From NCBI GenBank assembly GCA_037133915.1, contig JBAXND010000028.1, positions 1-54,917 of the forward strand: DNA of 54,917 nucleotides, in the 5' to 3' direction. The stretch comes from Bacteroidota bacterium (GTDB lineage Bacteria > Bacteroidota > Bacteroidia > Bacteroidales > CAIWKO01). Position numbers and translations under genes: made by a program. The notes under the pieces were generated by a model, which worked only from the letters and a program-made list of their open reading frames with translations, did no database searches and was not told where the DNA came from. Shown here piece by piece: positions 37,181 to 45,491 of this stretch (position 1 is the stretch's first letter; the number at the start of each line of letters is the position of its first letter).

Positions 37181-37205
37181 GCCGGGAATTGTTCCCGGCT
37201 TTTTT
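37181..37205 (+). terminator. Intrinsic terminator after the SixA-like gene
   Basis: 8-bp stem GCCGGGAA (37181-37188) and TTCCCGGC (37192-37199) with a 3-nt loop, followed by six T residues. It lies between convergent genes and overlaps the immediate downstream region of the minus-strand gene ending at 37210. Confidence 0.88.
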
Positions 37206-37209
37206 GTTG

Positions 37210-37935
37210 TCAGCCAATCGTAAATTTCCAGGCGCAATAGTGGCTTTCGTCATGTTTATCGGGTGGGCAGCAGATACATTGTGTTGTGATGCGGCTGTCA
37301 ATAGCGCGTGCGAACTCTCTGTATTCAACAATTCCAGCTGATTTGCACGGATAATCATCCATTCCTTTCCGTTTGCGTGCCGACTGTACGCGACAATCGT
37401 TCATCACAAAAACAAAACTGCTGTCGCTTTCTTCTCTGAACGATTGTTTATTGACGTATGCGTAAAGCCGTTGCGACAGTGCTTTTTTCAATCCGTCAAG
37501 ACCGGCTTCTTCGGGCAGGTTCAGCATACGCTTAATGCTCCATGCTTCAAAAGGAGAGAATTGTGCCCAGCACGAATCGTTGCAGCGTTTGGCTTCGTCC
37601 ATGCCCATGGCTGATTCAACCGCCTGAAACCATATGCCGTCGCCGGCAAGCCAGTTGGCTGCCAGTGCATCACGCAAAGCGTTTAATTTTTCTTCGGGAA
37701 GATTTGCAATTGGCGCGGGAATTCCATCTTTTATTTCAAAGCCGAGCACTTTTGATAAACGGCTCAACTGAATATTACTGCTATTGGTAAATGCGGTATC
37801 GAGTATTTCCATAGCACGTTCACGCCCCAGCTGATGATATACTTCCCCAAACCACATGGCGTGATGCATCATGATACGATGCATAAAATCCATCACCTGT
37901 TTCACATTCAGTGCGTATTTTGCTTCATCTTCCAT
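37210..37935 (-). CDS. Conserved hypothetical protein with Cys-rich C-terminus (DUF6125-like)
   Basis: 241 residues. The N-terminus is helical (VMDFMHRIMMHHAMWFGEVYHQLGRERAMEI); the middle (GDGIWFQAVESAMGMDEAKRCNDSCWAQFSPFEAWSIKRML) and the C-terminus (CRVQSARKRKGMDDYPCKSAG and TQCICCPPDKHDESHYCAW) contain several Cys and His that could bind a metal. It resembles uncharacterised cytosolic proteins grouped as DUF6125, whose function is not known; that naming is from memory and unverified. No signal peptide. It lies 15 bp downstream of the alpha/beta hydrolase on the same strand only by orientation, since the hydrolase ends at 37951 and reads toward it, so they may be co-transcribed. Confidence 0.65.
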   Translation of the reverse strand: MEDEAKYALNVKQVMDFMHRIMMHHAMWFGEVYHQLGRERAMEILDTAFTNSSNIQLSRLSKVLGFEIKDGIPAPIANLPEEKLNALRDALAANWLAGDGIWFQAVESAMGMDEAKRCNDSCWAQFSPFEAWSIKRMLNLPEEAGLDGLKKALSQRLYAYVNKQSFREESDSSFVFVMNDCRVQSARKRKGMDDYPCKSAGIVEYREFARAIDSRITTQCICCPPDKHDESHYCAWKFTIG

Positions 37936-37950
37936 ATAGAAAGGGTTATG

Positions 37951-38730
37951 TTAGAGACAATTTGCGGTGATAAAATAAGCCATTTTAGAAAGAACTAGTG
38001 CGCGTTGCTGATGATGCGGAACATGACCACAATCGCGAACCATGAATTTTTCTTTATAGCCGTTTATGTTTTGGATGATGCCGTCAACCTGGGCTTCGGT
38101 GCCGTATTCATCTTCGCTGCCCTGAATAATCAGCGCGGGAGCGACGATGGTTTGCAATGCTTTGCGTATGTCCCAGTTGCGCATATCGGCCGAAAGCCAG
38201 GTGTTGGCCCAGCGATAAAAAATGGAATCTGTTTTATCACCATGATATTTTGACAGCAGTTCTTTGAGGTTAGTGTTCTCATACTTTTCAACTGCCTCGC
38301 GGATGCCCTGAAGCGATATTTCTTCCAGAAAAACATGGGCAGCTTCGGTAATCACACCGATAACATTTTCGGGATGTAGCGCCGCATAAGCCAGCGCAAT
38401 GGTTCCGCCATCACTATGACCAACCAGAACAAACTTTCGCTCGATGCCAAGGGCATTTATGAAATCGGGGAATGAAGTTCTGCCTTCGTGGTCTAGGTAG
38501 TTGCATGACGATGGTTGATTCATGGCTTCGGAGCGACCGTAACCGTAACGGTCGTATACAAGTGCCGCTAATCCGGTTGCGTTGCAAAGCTGTTCGGGAA
38601 AGTCTTTCCATTGCAGAATGCTTCCCAGACCTTCGTGGAGGAAAATGATGAGTGGCTTTTGTTCATTGACGGATGTGCTGTTCAGATATTCATAATACAG
38701 CCTGCGACCGTCGGCAATGATTTTCGGCAT
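37951..38730 (-). CDS. Alpha/beta-fold hydrolase
   Basis: 259 residues from the ATG at 38730 (MPKIIADGRRLYYEYL); the frame is open 39 codons further upstream, but that extension has no family character and overlaps the divergent promoter region. Hallmarks: oxyanion segment IFLHEGLGSILQW, YDRYGYGRS, nucleophile elbow VGHSDGGTIAL (Ser as nucleophile), an Asp-containing strand ALIIQGSEDEYG and the catalytic His in VRDCGHVPHHQ. Substrate unknown; it could be an esterase or C-C hydrolase. The start codon is 129 bp from the divergent Fe-S protein. Confidence 0.85.
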   Translation of the reverse strand: MPKIIADGRRLYYEYLNSTSVNEQKPLIIFLHEGLGSILQWKDFPEQLCNATGLAALVYDRYGYGRSEAMNQPSSCNYLDHEGRTSFPDFINALGIERKFVLVGHSDGGTIALAYAALHPENVIGVITEAAHVFLEEISLQGIREAVEKYENTNLKELLSKYHGDKTDSIFYRWANTWLSADMRNWDIRKALQTIVAPALIIQGSEDEYGTEAQVDGIIQNINGYKEKFMVRDCGHVPHHQQRALVLSKMAYFITANCL

Positions 38731-38831
38731 TCGATTGATTTTATGTTTGAGCTTCTGCAAATATACGTAAACGAAAATAATTGCTTTGCCGCAACTATGA
38801 TTTGGTTCAGCTGCGGTTAATTCCTTTTTCT

Positions 38832-38839
38832 TATTTTTG
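38832..38839 (+). promoter_or_regulatory. Probable -7 box of the Fe-S oxidoreductase gene
   Basis: TATTTTTG (TAnnTTTG) lies 19 bp upstream of the ATG at 38859. A TTTG occurs at 38801-38804, but 27 bp is too far for a standard -33 element. Confidence 0.4.
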
Positions 38840-38858
38840 TGCCACAAAAAGTATTGTA

Positions 38859-40169
38859 ATGATTAAGCAGATTTTCTTTTTTATAATGATGGGGGTTACG
38901 TTTGCAACCTTCTTTTATACGACGCGCCGCATCTGGCTCTTGTTCGGCTTTACTAAATCGTTTCCAATCGGTAACTGGGGAAAACGTTTTATCCTGATGA
39001 TGAAGGTTGCCATCGGGCAAACAAAGATTTTCAGAAAACCTGTTACAGGTTTCATGCATGCTCTTGTTTTCTGGGGTTTTTGTCTGATACTGTTCGGAAG
39101 TGTGGAGATGGTGATTGATGGATTTACACGGGGCGAAAGACGTTTTTCTGCTCTGGGCGCACTCTACAATGCACTTATTGCATTGGGCGATGTGTTTGCA
39201 GCGATTATTGCGGTGGCAATATTGTTTTTCCTGATTCGTCGTTTATTCCACGGTGTGAAGCGTTTTGAAGGTATTGAGATGAAGAAAAAATCGCACCTTG
39301 ATGCGAACATCGCGTTGAGCATTATTTTTATTTTGATGATATCGCTGCTTGGGATGAACGCTTTTTATATCGCATTGAATCCGGTTGATTATGCCGGCGT
39401 GTTTCCCGTAAGCGTGCATATTGCATCGTTATTTGCAGGCATGTCGCCCGATGGACTGAATACAGGGCATGAAATTAACTGGTGGCTGCACATTGGTATG
39501 ATTTGCATTTTCGCGAATATTCTTCCGTATTCCAAGCATTTTCATGTGTTCATGTCGATACCGAATGTGTTTTTAAGCCGTCTTGAACCACTGGGAAAAC
39601 TCCCGACGATGGCACGTATCACCACTGAGGTGAAGATGATGATGAACCCTGATACGGCTTTCGCGGAAGCTCCTGCCGGTGCCGAAAACGCTGTTGAACG
39701 TTTTGGTGTGAAGGACGTGGAAGATGTGCATTGGAAAAATTATCTGGATTCTCTGTCGTGCACCGAATGCGGGCGCTGTACTGCCTCCTGCCCGGCGAAT
39801 ACCACGGGAAAGAAACTTTCGCCCCGTAAAATATTTATGGACCTGCGCGCCCGCATGAAAGAAAAAGGCAGCGGCATGGTCAAGAACGGCAAAGACTTTA
39901 TCGATAACAAATCATTGCTGCGCGATTTTATTACTGAAGAAGAACTCTGGGCTTGCACCACCTGTAACGCCTGTGCAAAAGAATGCCCTGTGAATATCAA
40001 TCATCCTACGTTTATTGTTGATATGCGCCGCTACCTGGTAATGGAAGAAGGAAGCGCCCCTGCCGGCATTAAATCGATGCTTACGAATATTGAAAATAAC
40101 GGAGCGCCCTGGCAATTCAGTCCCGAAGACCGCATGAAATGGGCCGAAGAACTTTACATCAATAATTAA
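38859..40169 (+). CDS. Membrane Fe-S oxidoreductase (HdrC/NarI-like)
   Basis: 436 residues from the ATG of MIKQIFFFIMMGVTFATFFY; the in-frame upstream start adds 26 residues with no membrane-protein character. The N-terminal half has five or six membrane segments (e.g. FMHALVFWGFCLILFGSVEM, ALSIIFILMISLLGMNAFYI, WWLHIGMICIFANILPYSKHFHVF) with paired His, like a NarI/HdrE-type cytochrome b domain. The C-terminal half has two 4Fe-4S motifs, CTECGRCTASCP and CTTCNACAKECP. It probably passes electrons from the quinone pool or a soluble donor to a CCG-domain partner. Such a partner is encoded at 48379, separated by seven unrelated genes. The TTG-started esterase gene begins 8 bp after its stop. 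Confidence 0.87.
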   Translation: MIKQIFFFIMMGVTFATFFYTTRRIWLLFGFTKSFPIGNWGKRFILMMKVAIGQTKIFRKPVTGFMHALVFWGFCLILFGSVEMVIDGFTRGERRFSALGALYNALIALGDVFAAIIAVAILFFLIRRLFHGVKRFEGIEMKKKSHLDANIALSIIFILMISLLGMNAFYIALNPVDYAGVFPVSVHIASLFAGMSPDGLNTGHEINWWLHIGMICIFANILPYSKHFHVFMSIPNVFLSRLEPLGKLPTMARITTEVKMMMNPDTAFAEAPAGAENAVERFGVKDVEDVHWKNYLDSLSCTECGRCTASCPANTTGKKLSPRKIFMDLRARMKEKGSGMVKNGKDFIDNKSLLRDFITEEELWACTTCNACAKECPVNINHPTFIVDMRRYLVMEEGSAPAGIKSMLTNIENNGAPWQFSPEDRMKWAEELYINN

Positions 40170-40177
40170 TAAATCTA

Positions 40178-41677
40178 TTGAAAAATAATTATTTCTTCAA
40201 TTTGGGGCTGGCAGCCATTGCTGTTTTGTTACTGAGCAATGTGCACAACAGTTTCGCTCAGACGGGCTGGTCGCAGGTTACGGGATTCGGGACAAATCCT
40301 GGCAGTTTGCTGATGTATAAATATGTTCCCGTGAATGTGGCTGCCAACGCGCCTTTGGTTGTTGTGCTGCACGGTTGCACGCAAACGGCTTCCGTTTTTG
40401 AAACCGATTCCGAATGGGATTCTCTTGCCGAACAAAATAGTTTTTATGTTATTCATGCCCAGCAGCAATATCTGAACAATACCGGTTATTGTTTCAACTG
40501 GTACCTGCCGTCTGATTACAGCCGCAATCAGGGCGAAGTGTATTCGGTGAAGCAGATGGTTGATAATATGAAAAGCAATTACAGCATTGACGACAGCAGA
40601 GTTTTTACAACCGGTGTTTCAGCCGGAGCCGGATTGTCGGTGGCACTGCTGGGGGCCTATCCGGAGATTTTTAATGCCGGTGCTATTATGTCGGGAGCAC
40701 CGTATAAATCGGCAAGCGATGCAATTGCTGCTTATAATGTAATGAATGGACTTGTTACCAAAACGGCAGTTCAATGGGGCGATCTGGTGCGAAACGAAAA
40801 TCCGGGGTACAGCGGAACGTTTCCGCGAGTCGCTATATTTCAGGGAACGAATGATATTACTGTAAGCCCTGTAAATGCAGGAGAACTGGTAAAGCAGTGG
40901 ACAAATGTTCACGCTGCGGATCAGGTTGCGGATAGTGTGAACAGCGCATTTAACGGGAATAATCTGATTGAACGAAAAGATTATTTTGATAATTCAGGAA
41001 ATACGGTTGTAAGAAGTTATATGATAAGCAGCATGGCGCATGCCATTGCTGTGGATCCCGGAAATTGCTTCCAGCAGGGCGGTTCGGTCGACACCTACGC
41101 TTATGATAAAAACTTTTATTCTTCTTTCTGGGCAGCGGAATTTTTTGGAATTATTCAGTTTCCGTATCAAATCACCGGTCCGATCAATGTATTCTTCGGA
41201 CAAACCAATATAGTTTTTTCTGTTCCCTTCCATGCCGGTTCGTCGTATAGCTGGAGCTTTCCTGCAGGCGTAACAATTGTTTCAGGGCAAGGAACCAGCC
41301 AGATTACGGTGAACTGGGGCACGGTGTCAGGACAGGTTTCGGTATCCGAAACCACTTCATCATCGTGCAAAGTAGGTCCGCTGAATGTTTTTGTTAATGC
41401 AACGGTCGGGACGATCGTTGAGAATTTCTCATCAAACGATAAAGAAATTAGTGTTGGGTATACGCTCGGCGATAATCAGTTTACTATCAGCACAACTGAT
41501 GAACATTATAGCGTGTATGTGTTTGATGCTGCCGGAAAGCTGATTCTTTTGAGGAGCAATCTGTCCGGGAATAATTCAATTCAATTACCGGAGCAACTGG
41601 CTCCCGGGATGTACTTGATTAAAATTGTTTCGGGTAAGGAAGTGTTTAACCGGAAATATTTGAAGATGAAATTCTGA
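40178..41677 (+). CDS. Secreted PHB-depolymerase-family esterase with T9SS type A sorting domain
   Basis: 499 residues. The start codon is TTG (40178); no ATG lies upstream of the mature region, and TTG is needed for the signal peptide (NYFFNLGLAAIAVLLLSNVHNSFAQ). The catalytic domain (~35-325) has PLVVVLHGCTQTASVF (oxyanion region), VFTTGVSAGAGLSVALLGAYPEIF (Ser nucleophile in GxSxG), an Asp in IFQGTNDITVSP, and SSMAHAIAVDPGN (His), as in LpqC/PHB depolymerase and feruloyl-esterase-like enzymes. A PKD-like domain (~330-405) and a C-terminal sorting domain (YTLGDNQFTISTTDEHYSVYV to EVFNRKYLKMKF) follow. The substrate (polyhydroxyalkanoate or feruloyl-polysaccharide) cannot be decided. Its 8-bp gap from the Fe-S gene suggests read-through expression. 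Confidence 0.85.
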   Translation: MKNNYFFNLGLAAIAVLLLSNVHNSFAQTGWSQVTGFGTNPGSLLMYKYVPVNVAANAPLVVVLHGCTQTASVFETDSEWDSLAEQNSFYVIHAQQQYLNNTGYCFNWYLPSDYSRNQGEVYSVKQMVDNMKSNYSIDDSRVFTTGVSAGAGLSVALLGAYPEIFNAGAIMSGAPYKSASDAIAAYNVMNGLVTKTAVQWGDLVRNENPGYSGTFPRVAIFQGTNDITVSPVNAGELVKQWTNVHAADQVADSVNSAFNGNNLIERKDYFDNSGNTVVRSYMISSMAHAIAVDPGNCFQQGGSVDTYAYDKNFYSSFWAAEFFGIIQFPYQITGPINVFFGQTNIVFSVPFHAGSSYSWSFPAGVTIVSGQGTSQITVNWGTVSGQVSVSETTSSSCKVGPLNVFVNATVGTIVENFSSNDKEISVGYTLGDNQFTISTTDEHYSVYVFDAAGKLILLRSNLSGNNSIQLPEQLAPGMYLIKIVSGKEVFNRKYLKMKF

Positions 41678-41797
41678 AATTATTCATTCGCCTGTTACCG
41701 GCTAATATCAGAATGCAATAATTTCTATGAAGTTGATGTATTGTCACACATGATGCAAAAGAAATTCAGAGAGTTCATCGCTTAATCATAAAACAAT

Positions 41798-42574
41798 ATG
41801 CTTTCAAAAACTCAGATAAAGCACCTCACATCACTCAGGCAAAAGAAATACCGCGAAGAGAATGCACAGTTTATTGCCGAAGGAAGCAAAACTGTGACTG
41901 ATTTGCTTGAAAGTAATTTCAATGTACTGAGCATATATGCCATGCCGGGATGGATTAAAGAGAACGATGCCCTTCTGCAGAATCACAACGGGGGTATTTT
42001 TCCGGTAACGGAAGGAGAGCTGTCGCGCATCTCAAACCTTACGACTCCCAATCAGGTTCTTGCACAAATCGAAATACATAATCATAAACTGGACCCAGCA
42101 AAACTTGAACATGAGCTGGTGCTCGTGCTGGATGACATCAGCGATCCGGGAAATCTGGGAACCATCATTCGCATTGCCGACTGGTTTGGTATCAATTATA
42201 TCATCTGTTCAGAATTCAGTGTTGATGTTTATAATCCAAAAGTAATACAGGCAACCATGGGCTCGGTGTCGCGGGTAAATGTGCATTATGCCTTTTTAGG
42301 CGGATTTCTGAAGGAATTGCCATTTAAACCGAAGGTTTACGGAACGATGCTTGAAGGTGAGAATATTTATAAAACGGATTTAACGCCGGAAGGATTTATA
42401 ATAATCGGCAACGAGGCAAGGGGCATTTCAAATGATCTTCAGCAGCACATCACGCATCGTCTGCACATACCTGCATATAAGGAAGGTAAGATTGATCAGG
42501 GAACTGCCGAATCGCTGAATGCATCGGTTGCAGCGGCTTTGGTGTGTGGAGAATTCAGAAGGCGCATGTTATAA
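41798..42574 (+). CDS. TrmH/SpoU-family RNA 2'-O-methyltransferase
   Basis: 258 residues. An N-terminal substrate-binding segment (LTSLRQKKYREENAQFIAEGSKTVTDLL) precedes the SPOUT domain with its three motifs: DISDPGNLGTIIRIADWFG, GFIIIGNEARGIS and the C-terminal IPAYKEGKIDQGTAESLNASVAAALV. The last motif is longer than the usual form by a few residues (KEGKIDQGTA). The enzyme methylates the ribose of a tRNA or rRNA nucleotide with S-adenosylmethionine; the exact target (RlmB-like or other) is not readable. The rhomboid gene follows 12 bp later. Confidence 0.9.
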   Translation: MLSKTQIKHLTSLRQKKYREENAQFIAEGSKTVTDLLESNFNVLSIYAMPGWIKENDALLQNHNGGIFPVTEGELSRISNLTTPNQVLAQIEIHNHKLDPAKLEHELVLVLDDISDPGNLGTIIRIADWFGINYIICSEFSVDVYNPKVIQATMGSVSRVNVHYAFLGGFLKELPFKPKVYGTMLEGENIYKTDLTPEGFIIIGNEARGISNDLQQHITHRLHIPAYKEGKIDQGTAESLNASVAAALVCGEFRRRML

Positions 42575-42586
42575 TTACCAGGTATT

Positions 42587-43156
42587 ATGAAAATAGGCAG
42601 AAGTATCAGCGCAACCATGTTTGTCCTTTTTGTGATATGGGCAGTTTTTATTGTGTCGCGGTTTTTCCCCGCAATGCTTGAATATGGCATTGTTCCGCAT
42701 TCACAGCGAGGGTTGATTGGTATCATACTGGCACCGTTTCTACACGGGAGTTTCGGGCACATCATCGCCAACAGCGTGCCACTCGGCGTGTTTGTTTTTG
42801 TACTGTTCCTTTTTTATAACCGTATAGCAGTTCCGGTAATTGTGTTATCCATTGTGCTCGGTGGTTTGCTGGTTTGGCTGTTTGGCCGGCAGGCCTGTCA
42901 CATAGGGGCAAGCGGACTTATTTACAGCCTTGCCGGATTTTTGGTTACCAGCGGCATTGTACGCAAAAAATTCTGGCTGTTCCTGCTTTCGGTTATTCTG
43001 ATATTCCTTTACGGAGGACTTATCTGGGGCGTGCTGCCGTCCGACCCGCGCATAAGCTGGGAAGGCCATTTGTTTGGTGCCGTATCGGGGATTCTGCTTG
43101 CATTCTTTTTCCGAAAAACACCCTTATCCGAAACGAACAGAATGACCTCAAATTAG
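42587..43156 (+). CDS. Rhomboid-family intramembrane serine protease
   Basis: 189 residues, mostly membrane. It carries the rhomboid elements HGSFGHIIANSVPLG (HxxxN region in TM2), the nucleophile HIGASGLIYSLAGF (GxSG in TM4), and the catalytic His in SWEGHLFGAVSGILLAFFF (TM6). It cleaves within membrane-embedded substrates; targets unknown. The first helix follows directly after the start (MFVLFVIWAVFIVSRFF). The gene overlaps the end of the convergent apbE gene by 4 bp. It probably shares an operon with the methyltransferase upstream. Confidence 0.9.
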   Translation: MKIGRSISATMFVLFVIWAVFIVSRFFPAMLEYGIVPHSQRGLIGIILAPFLHGSFGHIIANSVPLGVFVFVLFLFYNRIAVPVIVLSIVLGGLLVWLFGRQACHIGASGLIYSLAGFLVTSGIVRKKFWLFLLSVILIFLYGGLIWGVLPSDPRISWEGHLFGAVSGILLAFFFRKTPLSETNRMTSN

Positions 43157-44178
43157 TTTTCTTCCAGTATCACCTTTTGAAATCCTTCCGTGGCATAGGT
43201 TTTAAGCTTAGTGTCTTTATCGGAATAGATGAAATACGCGTTCAGCTGTTTGTTTTTCTTGAGAAATTCTTTCGACTTTTCTAACCCTAAAACCATAAAA
43301 ACGGTGGCATAAGCATCAGCCACAGCGCAGGTGGGAGCGAGTACCGAAACACTGAGCAGCGAGTGCTTTACCGGATATCCTGTTGCCGGGTCGATAGTAT
43401 GTGAATAGCGGATGCCGTTCTCTTCGTAGTATTTTCGTGTGCTTCCTGATGTGGAAACAGCCATGTTTTCCAGTTTTATCGTGGTCTTCACTTCCTGGTT
43501 CTGATACATATCCGAACTTGGTTTTTCAACACCCACCACCCAACTTTTACCATCCGCTTTTTTTCCTTTACCAATCACTTCACCGCCTATCTCAATAAGA
43601 TAATCTGTAATGCCTTTCCTTTCCAGAAAATGCGCCAGCAAATCAACCGAATAGCCTTGAGCTATGGCATTGAAATCGAGGATTATGCCGGGATTGGATT
43701 TTACCACTTTATTTCCTTCGAGATGTACATTTTTGTATCCGACATATTGGCGCAGGCTGTCAACTTTTGCTTTCGAAAGTTTAATTTTTTGCTTGAATCC
43801 GAAGCCCCATGCATTCACAAGCGGCCCAACCGTAATGTCGAAGGCGCCGCCTGACTTTTCAGAAACATCCATAGCAAGATTGAAAATGGCTTTGAAACTG
43901 CTGTCGGCTTCGACGGGTTCATTACGGTTAATGCGTGAAATTATAGATTTTGGGTTGTACATCGAGGCGCAGAGGTCGAAGGCGGAAAGCAGCGAATCCA
44001 TGGCTTTTTGCGTAACAACCGTATCAGCACCGTAATAGGTTACATTATAAAATGTGCCCTGAGCTTTACCGTGAAAAACAATTTTTTGTTGCGGACGGTT
44101 CGTGGCTTTTTTGTCGGGAGCTCCGCATGAAGCCAAAATCGCCAGCGGAATAAGAATCAGAAGTGAAGATGATTTCAT
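43153..44178 (-). CDS. apbE: FAD:protein FMN transferase (lipoprotein)
   Basis: 341 residues. It has a lipoprotein signal peptide (LLILIPLAILASC, Cys-17) and then the ApbE domain. Family blocks are YNVTYYG, SMYNPKSIISRINRNE, SGGAFDITVGPLVNAWGFG, GIILDFNAIAQGYSVDLLAHFLE, YLIEIGGEVIGKGKK and HTIDPATGYPV. The enzyme attaches FMN covalently to a Thr or Ser of secreted or membrane flavoproteins, typically Na+-NQR or RNF subunits. No such subunit is encoded nearby. The start codon lies 128 bp from the divergent lpxB gene. Confidence 0.92.
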   Translation of the reverse strand: MKSSSLLILIPLAILASCGAPDKKATNRPQQKIVFHGKAQGTFYNVTYYGADTVVTQKAMDSLLSAFDLCASMYNPKSIISRINRNEPVEADSSFKAIFNLAMDVSEKSGGAFDITVGPLVNAWGFGFKQKIKLSKAKVDSLRQYVGYKNVHLEGNKVVKSNPGIILDFNAIAQGYSVDLLAHFLERKGITDYLIEIGGEVIGKGKKADGKSWVVGVEKPSSDMYQNQEVKTTIKLENMAVSTSGSTRKYYEENGIRYSHTIDPATGYPVKHSLLSVSVLAPTCAVADAYATVFMVLGLEKSKEFLKKNKQLNAYFIYSDKDTKLKTYATEGFQKVILEEN

Positions 44179-44197
44179 AAGCGTGAAATTTGTAACA

Positions 44198-44205
44198 AAT
44201 TTATG
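44198..44205 (-). promoter_or_regulatory. Probable apbE -7 box
   Basis: Minus strand reads TAAATTTG (TAnnTTTG), 19 bp upstream of the apbE start, with TTTG at 44223-44226 (17 bp spacer) or 44228-44231 (22 bp spacer). Confidence 0.45.
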
Positions 44206-44274
44206 GTTTCCTGTGTGATTTGCAAACCAAATGCTGATATTCCTTCATATTGGCTTTATGCAGCGTAAATTTGC

Positions 44275-44282
44275 TAATTTTG
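44275..44282 (+). promoter_or_regulatory. Probable lpxB -7 box
   Basis: TAATTTTG (TAnnTTTG) lies 23 bp upstream of the lpxB ATG. TAAATTTG nine bases further upstream is an alternative; a TTGG about 22 bp upstream could serve as -33 element. Confidence 0.4.
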
Positions 44283-44305
44283 TCAGCATAAGTGAGAACG
44301 CAATA

Positions 44306-45424
44306 ATGAAATACTATATCATTGCCGGTGAACATTCGGGTGATCTGCATGCATCCAACCTGATGAAGGAGCTGAAAAAGCGCGATGCATCTGCTGATTT
44401 CCGCTGCTGGGGCGGCGACCTGATGCAGGCCGAAGGCGCAGTGCTGGTTAAGCACATACGCGATATTTCGTTTATGGGATTTTCGGAAGTATTGATGAAT
44501 ATCCGCACCATTATGGCAAATTTTAAGCTGTGCCGTGCCGATATTCTTGCATACAAACCTGATGTTATTATCCTTGTCGATTATCCCGGTTTTAATTTGC
44601 GAATGGCTGAATTTGGTCATAACCAAGGCATTCCTGTGTTCTTTTATATTTCTCCTCAGGTATGGGCATGGAAAAAGGGGCGTGTGAAGAAGATAAAAGC
44701 CTTTGTTGACCGTATGTTCGTGATTTTGCCGTTTGAACAGGATTTTTATCGTTCGTATGATTATCATGTTGATTTTGCAGGTCATCCGCTGCTCGATGCC
44801 ATTGAACAATACCGCATGTCGGTGAATGTAACTTCATTTGTCAAGAAAAACGGCCTTGATGAAAGGCCCGTTATTGCTATACTTCCCGGAAGCCGTCATC
44901 AGGAGATATCACGCATGCTGAATGTTATGCTGCAGGTGGTGCCTGCATTTCCCGCATATCAGTTTGTGGTGGCGGGAACGAGTAATTTCGACAGCGGTTT
45001 TTATACAAAACTGCTTGGTAACAGTGGCGTGAAAATAGTTTACGGACAAACGTACGACTTACTGTCAAATGCCCGCGCTGCGCTTGTTACATCGGGCACT
45101 GCCACACTGGAAACTGCTCTGTTCGGCGTTCCGGAGGTGGTTTGTTATCGCGGTTCCGGAATCTCCTTCCAGATTGCAAAACGACTGGTGGATATAAAAT
45201 ATATCTCGCTGGTGAACCTGATTATGGATAAGCCTGTGGTTACAGAGCTCATTCAGTCTGACCTGAATCTTGAGAATCTGAAAAAGGAATTGAAGCTTAT
45301 TCTTGATGATACCGATACGATTGAAAGAATAAAAACCGATTATAACGCATTGCGCGAAAAGTTGGGTGGTTCGGGGGCGTCGGCTAAGACTGCCGAATTG
45401 ATGATGCACTATCTGAAAAAGTAA
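44306..45424 (+). CDS. lpxB: Lipid-A-disaccharide synthase
   Basis: Condenses UDP-2,3-diacylglucosamine with lipid X to form the lipid A disaccharide at the inner membrane. 372 residues from the ATG of MKYYIIAGEHSGDLHASNLM; the in-frame ATG at 44231 would add 25 residues and include the promoter region. Family blocks: IAGEHSGDLHA, RCWGGDLMQAEGAVLVKHIRDISFMGFSEV, ILVDYPGFNLRMAEF, FFYISPQVWAWKKGRVKKIK, FAGHPLLDA, AILPGSRHQEISRML and VTSGTATLETALFGVPEVVCYR. Together with hldD it indicates a full lipopolysaccharide outer membrane. Confidence 0.95.
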   Translation: MKYYIIAGEHSGDLHASNLMKELKKRDASADFRCWGGDLMQAEGAVLVKHIRDISFMGFSEVLMNIRTIMANFKLCRADILAYKPDVIILVDYPGFNLRMAEFGHNQGIPVFFYISPQVWAWKKGRVKKIKAFVDRMFVILPFEQDFYRSYDYHVDFAGHPLLDAIEQYRMSVNVTSFVKKNGLDERPVIAILPGSRHQEISRMLNVMLQVVPAFPAYQFVVAGTSNFDSGFYTKLLGNSGVKIVYGQTYDLLSNARAALVTSGTATLETALFGVPEVVCYRGSGISFQIAKRLVDIKYISLVNLIMDKPVVTELIQSDLNLENLKKELKLILDDTDTIERIKTDYNALREKLGGSGASAKTAELMMHYLKK

Positions 45425-45491
45425 AAATAGTTAGTTTGAATGCCGATGAATCGATTATTGTTGGTTTATCTTTACCTAAAATCTTCAGCAT

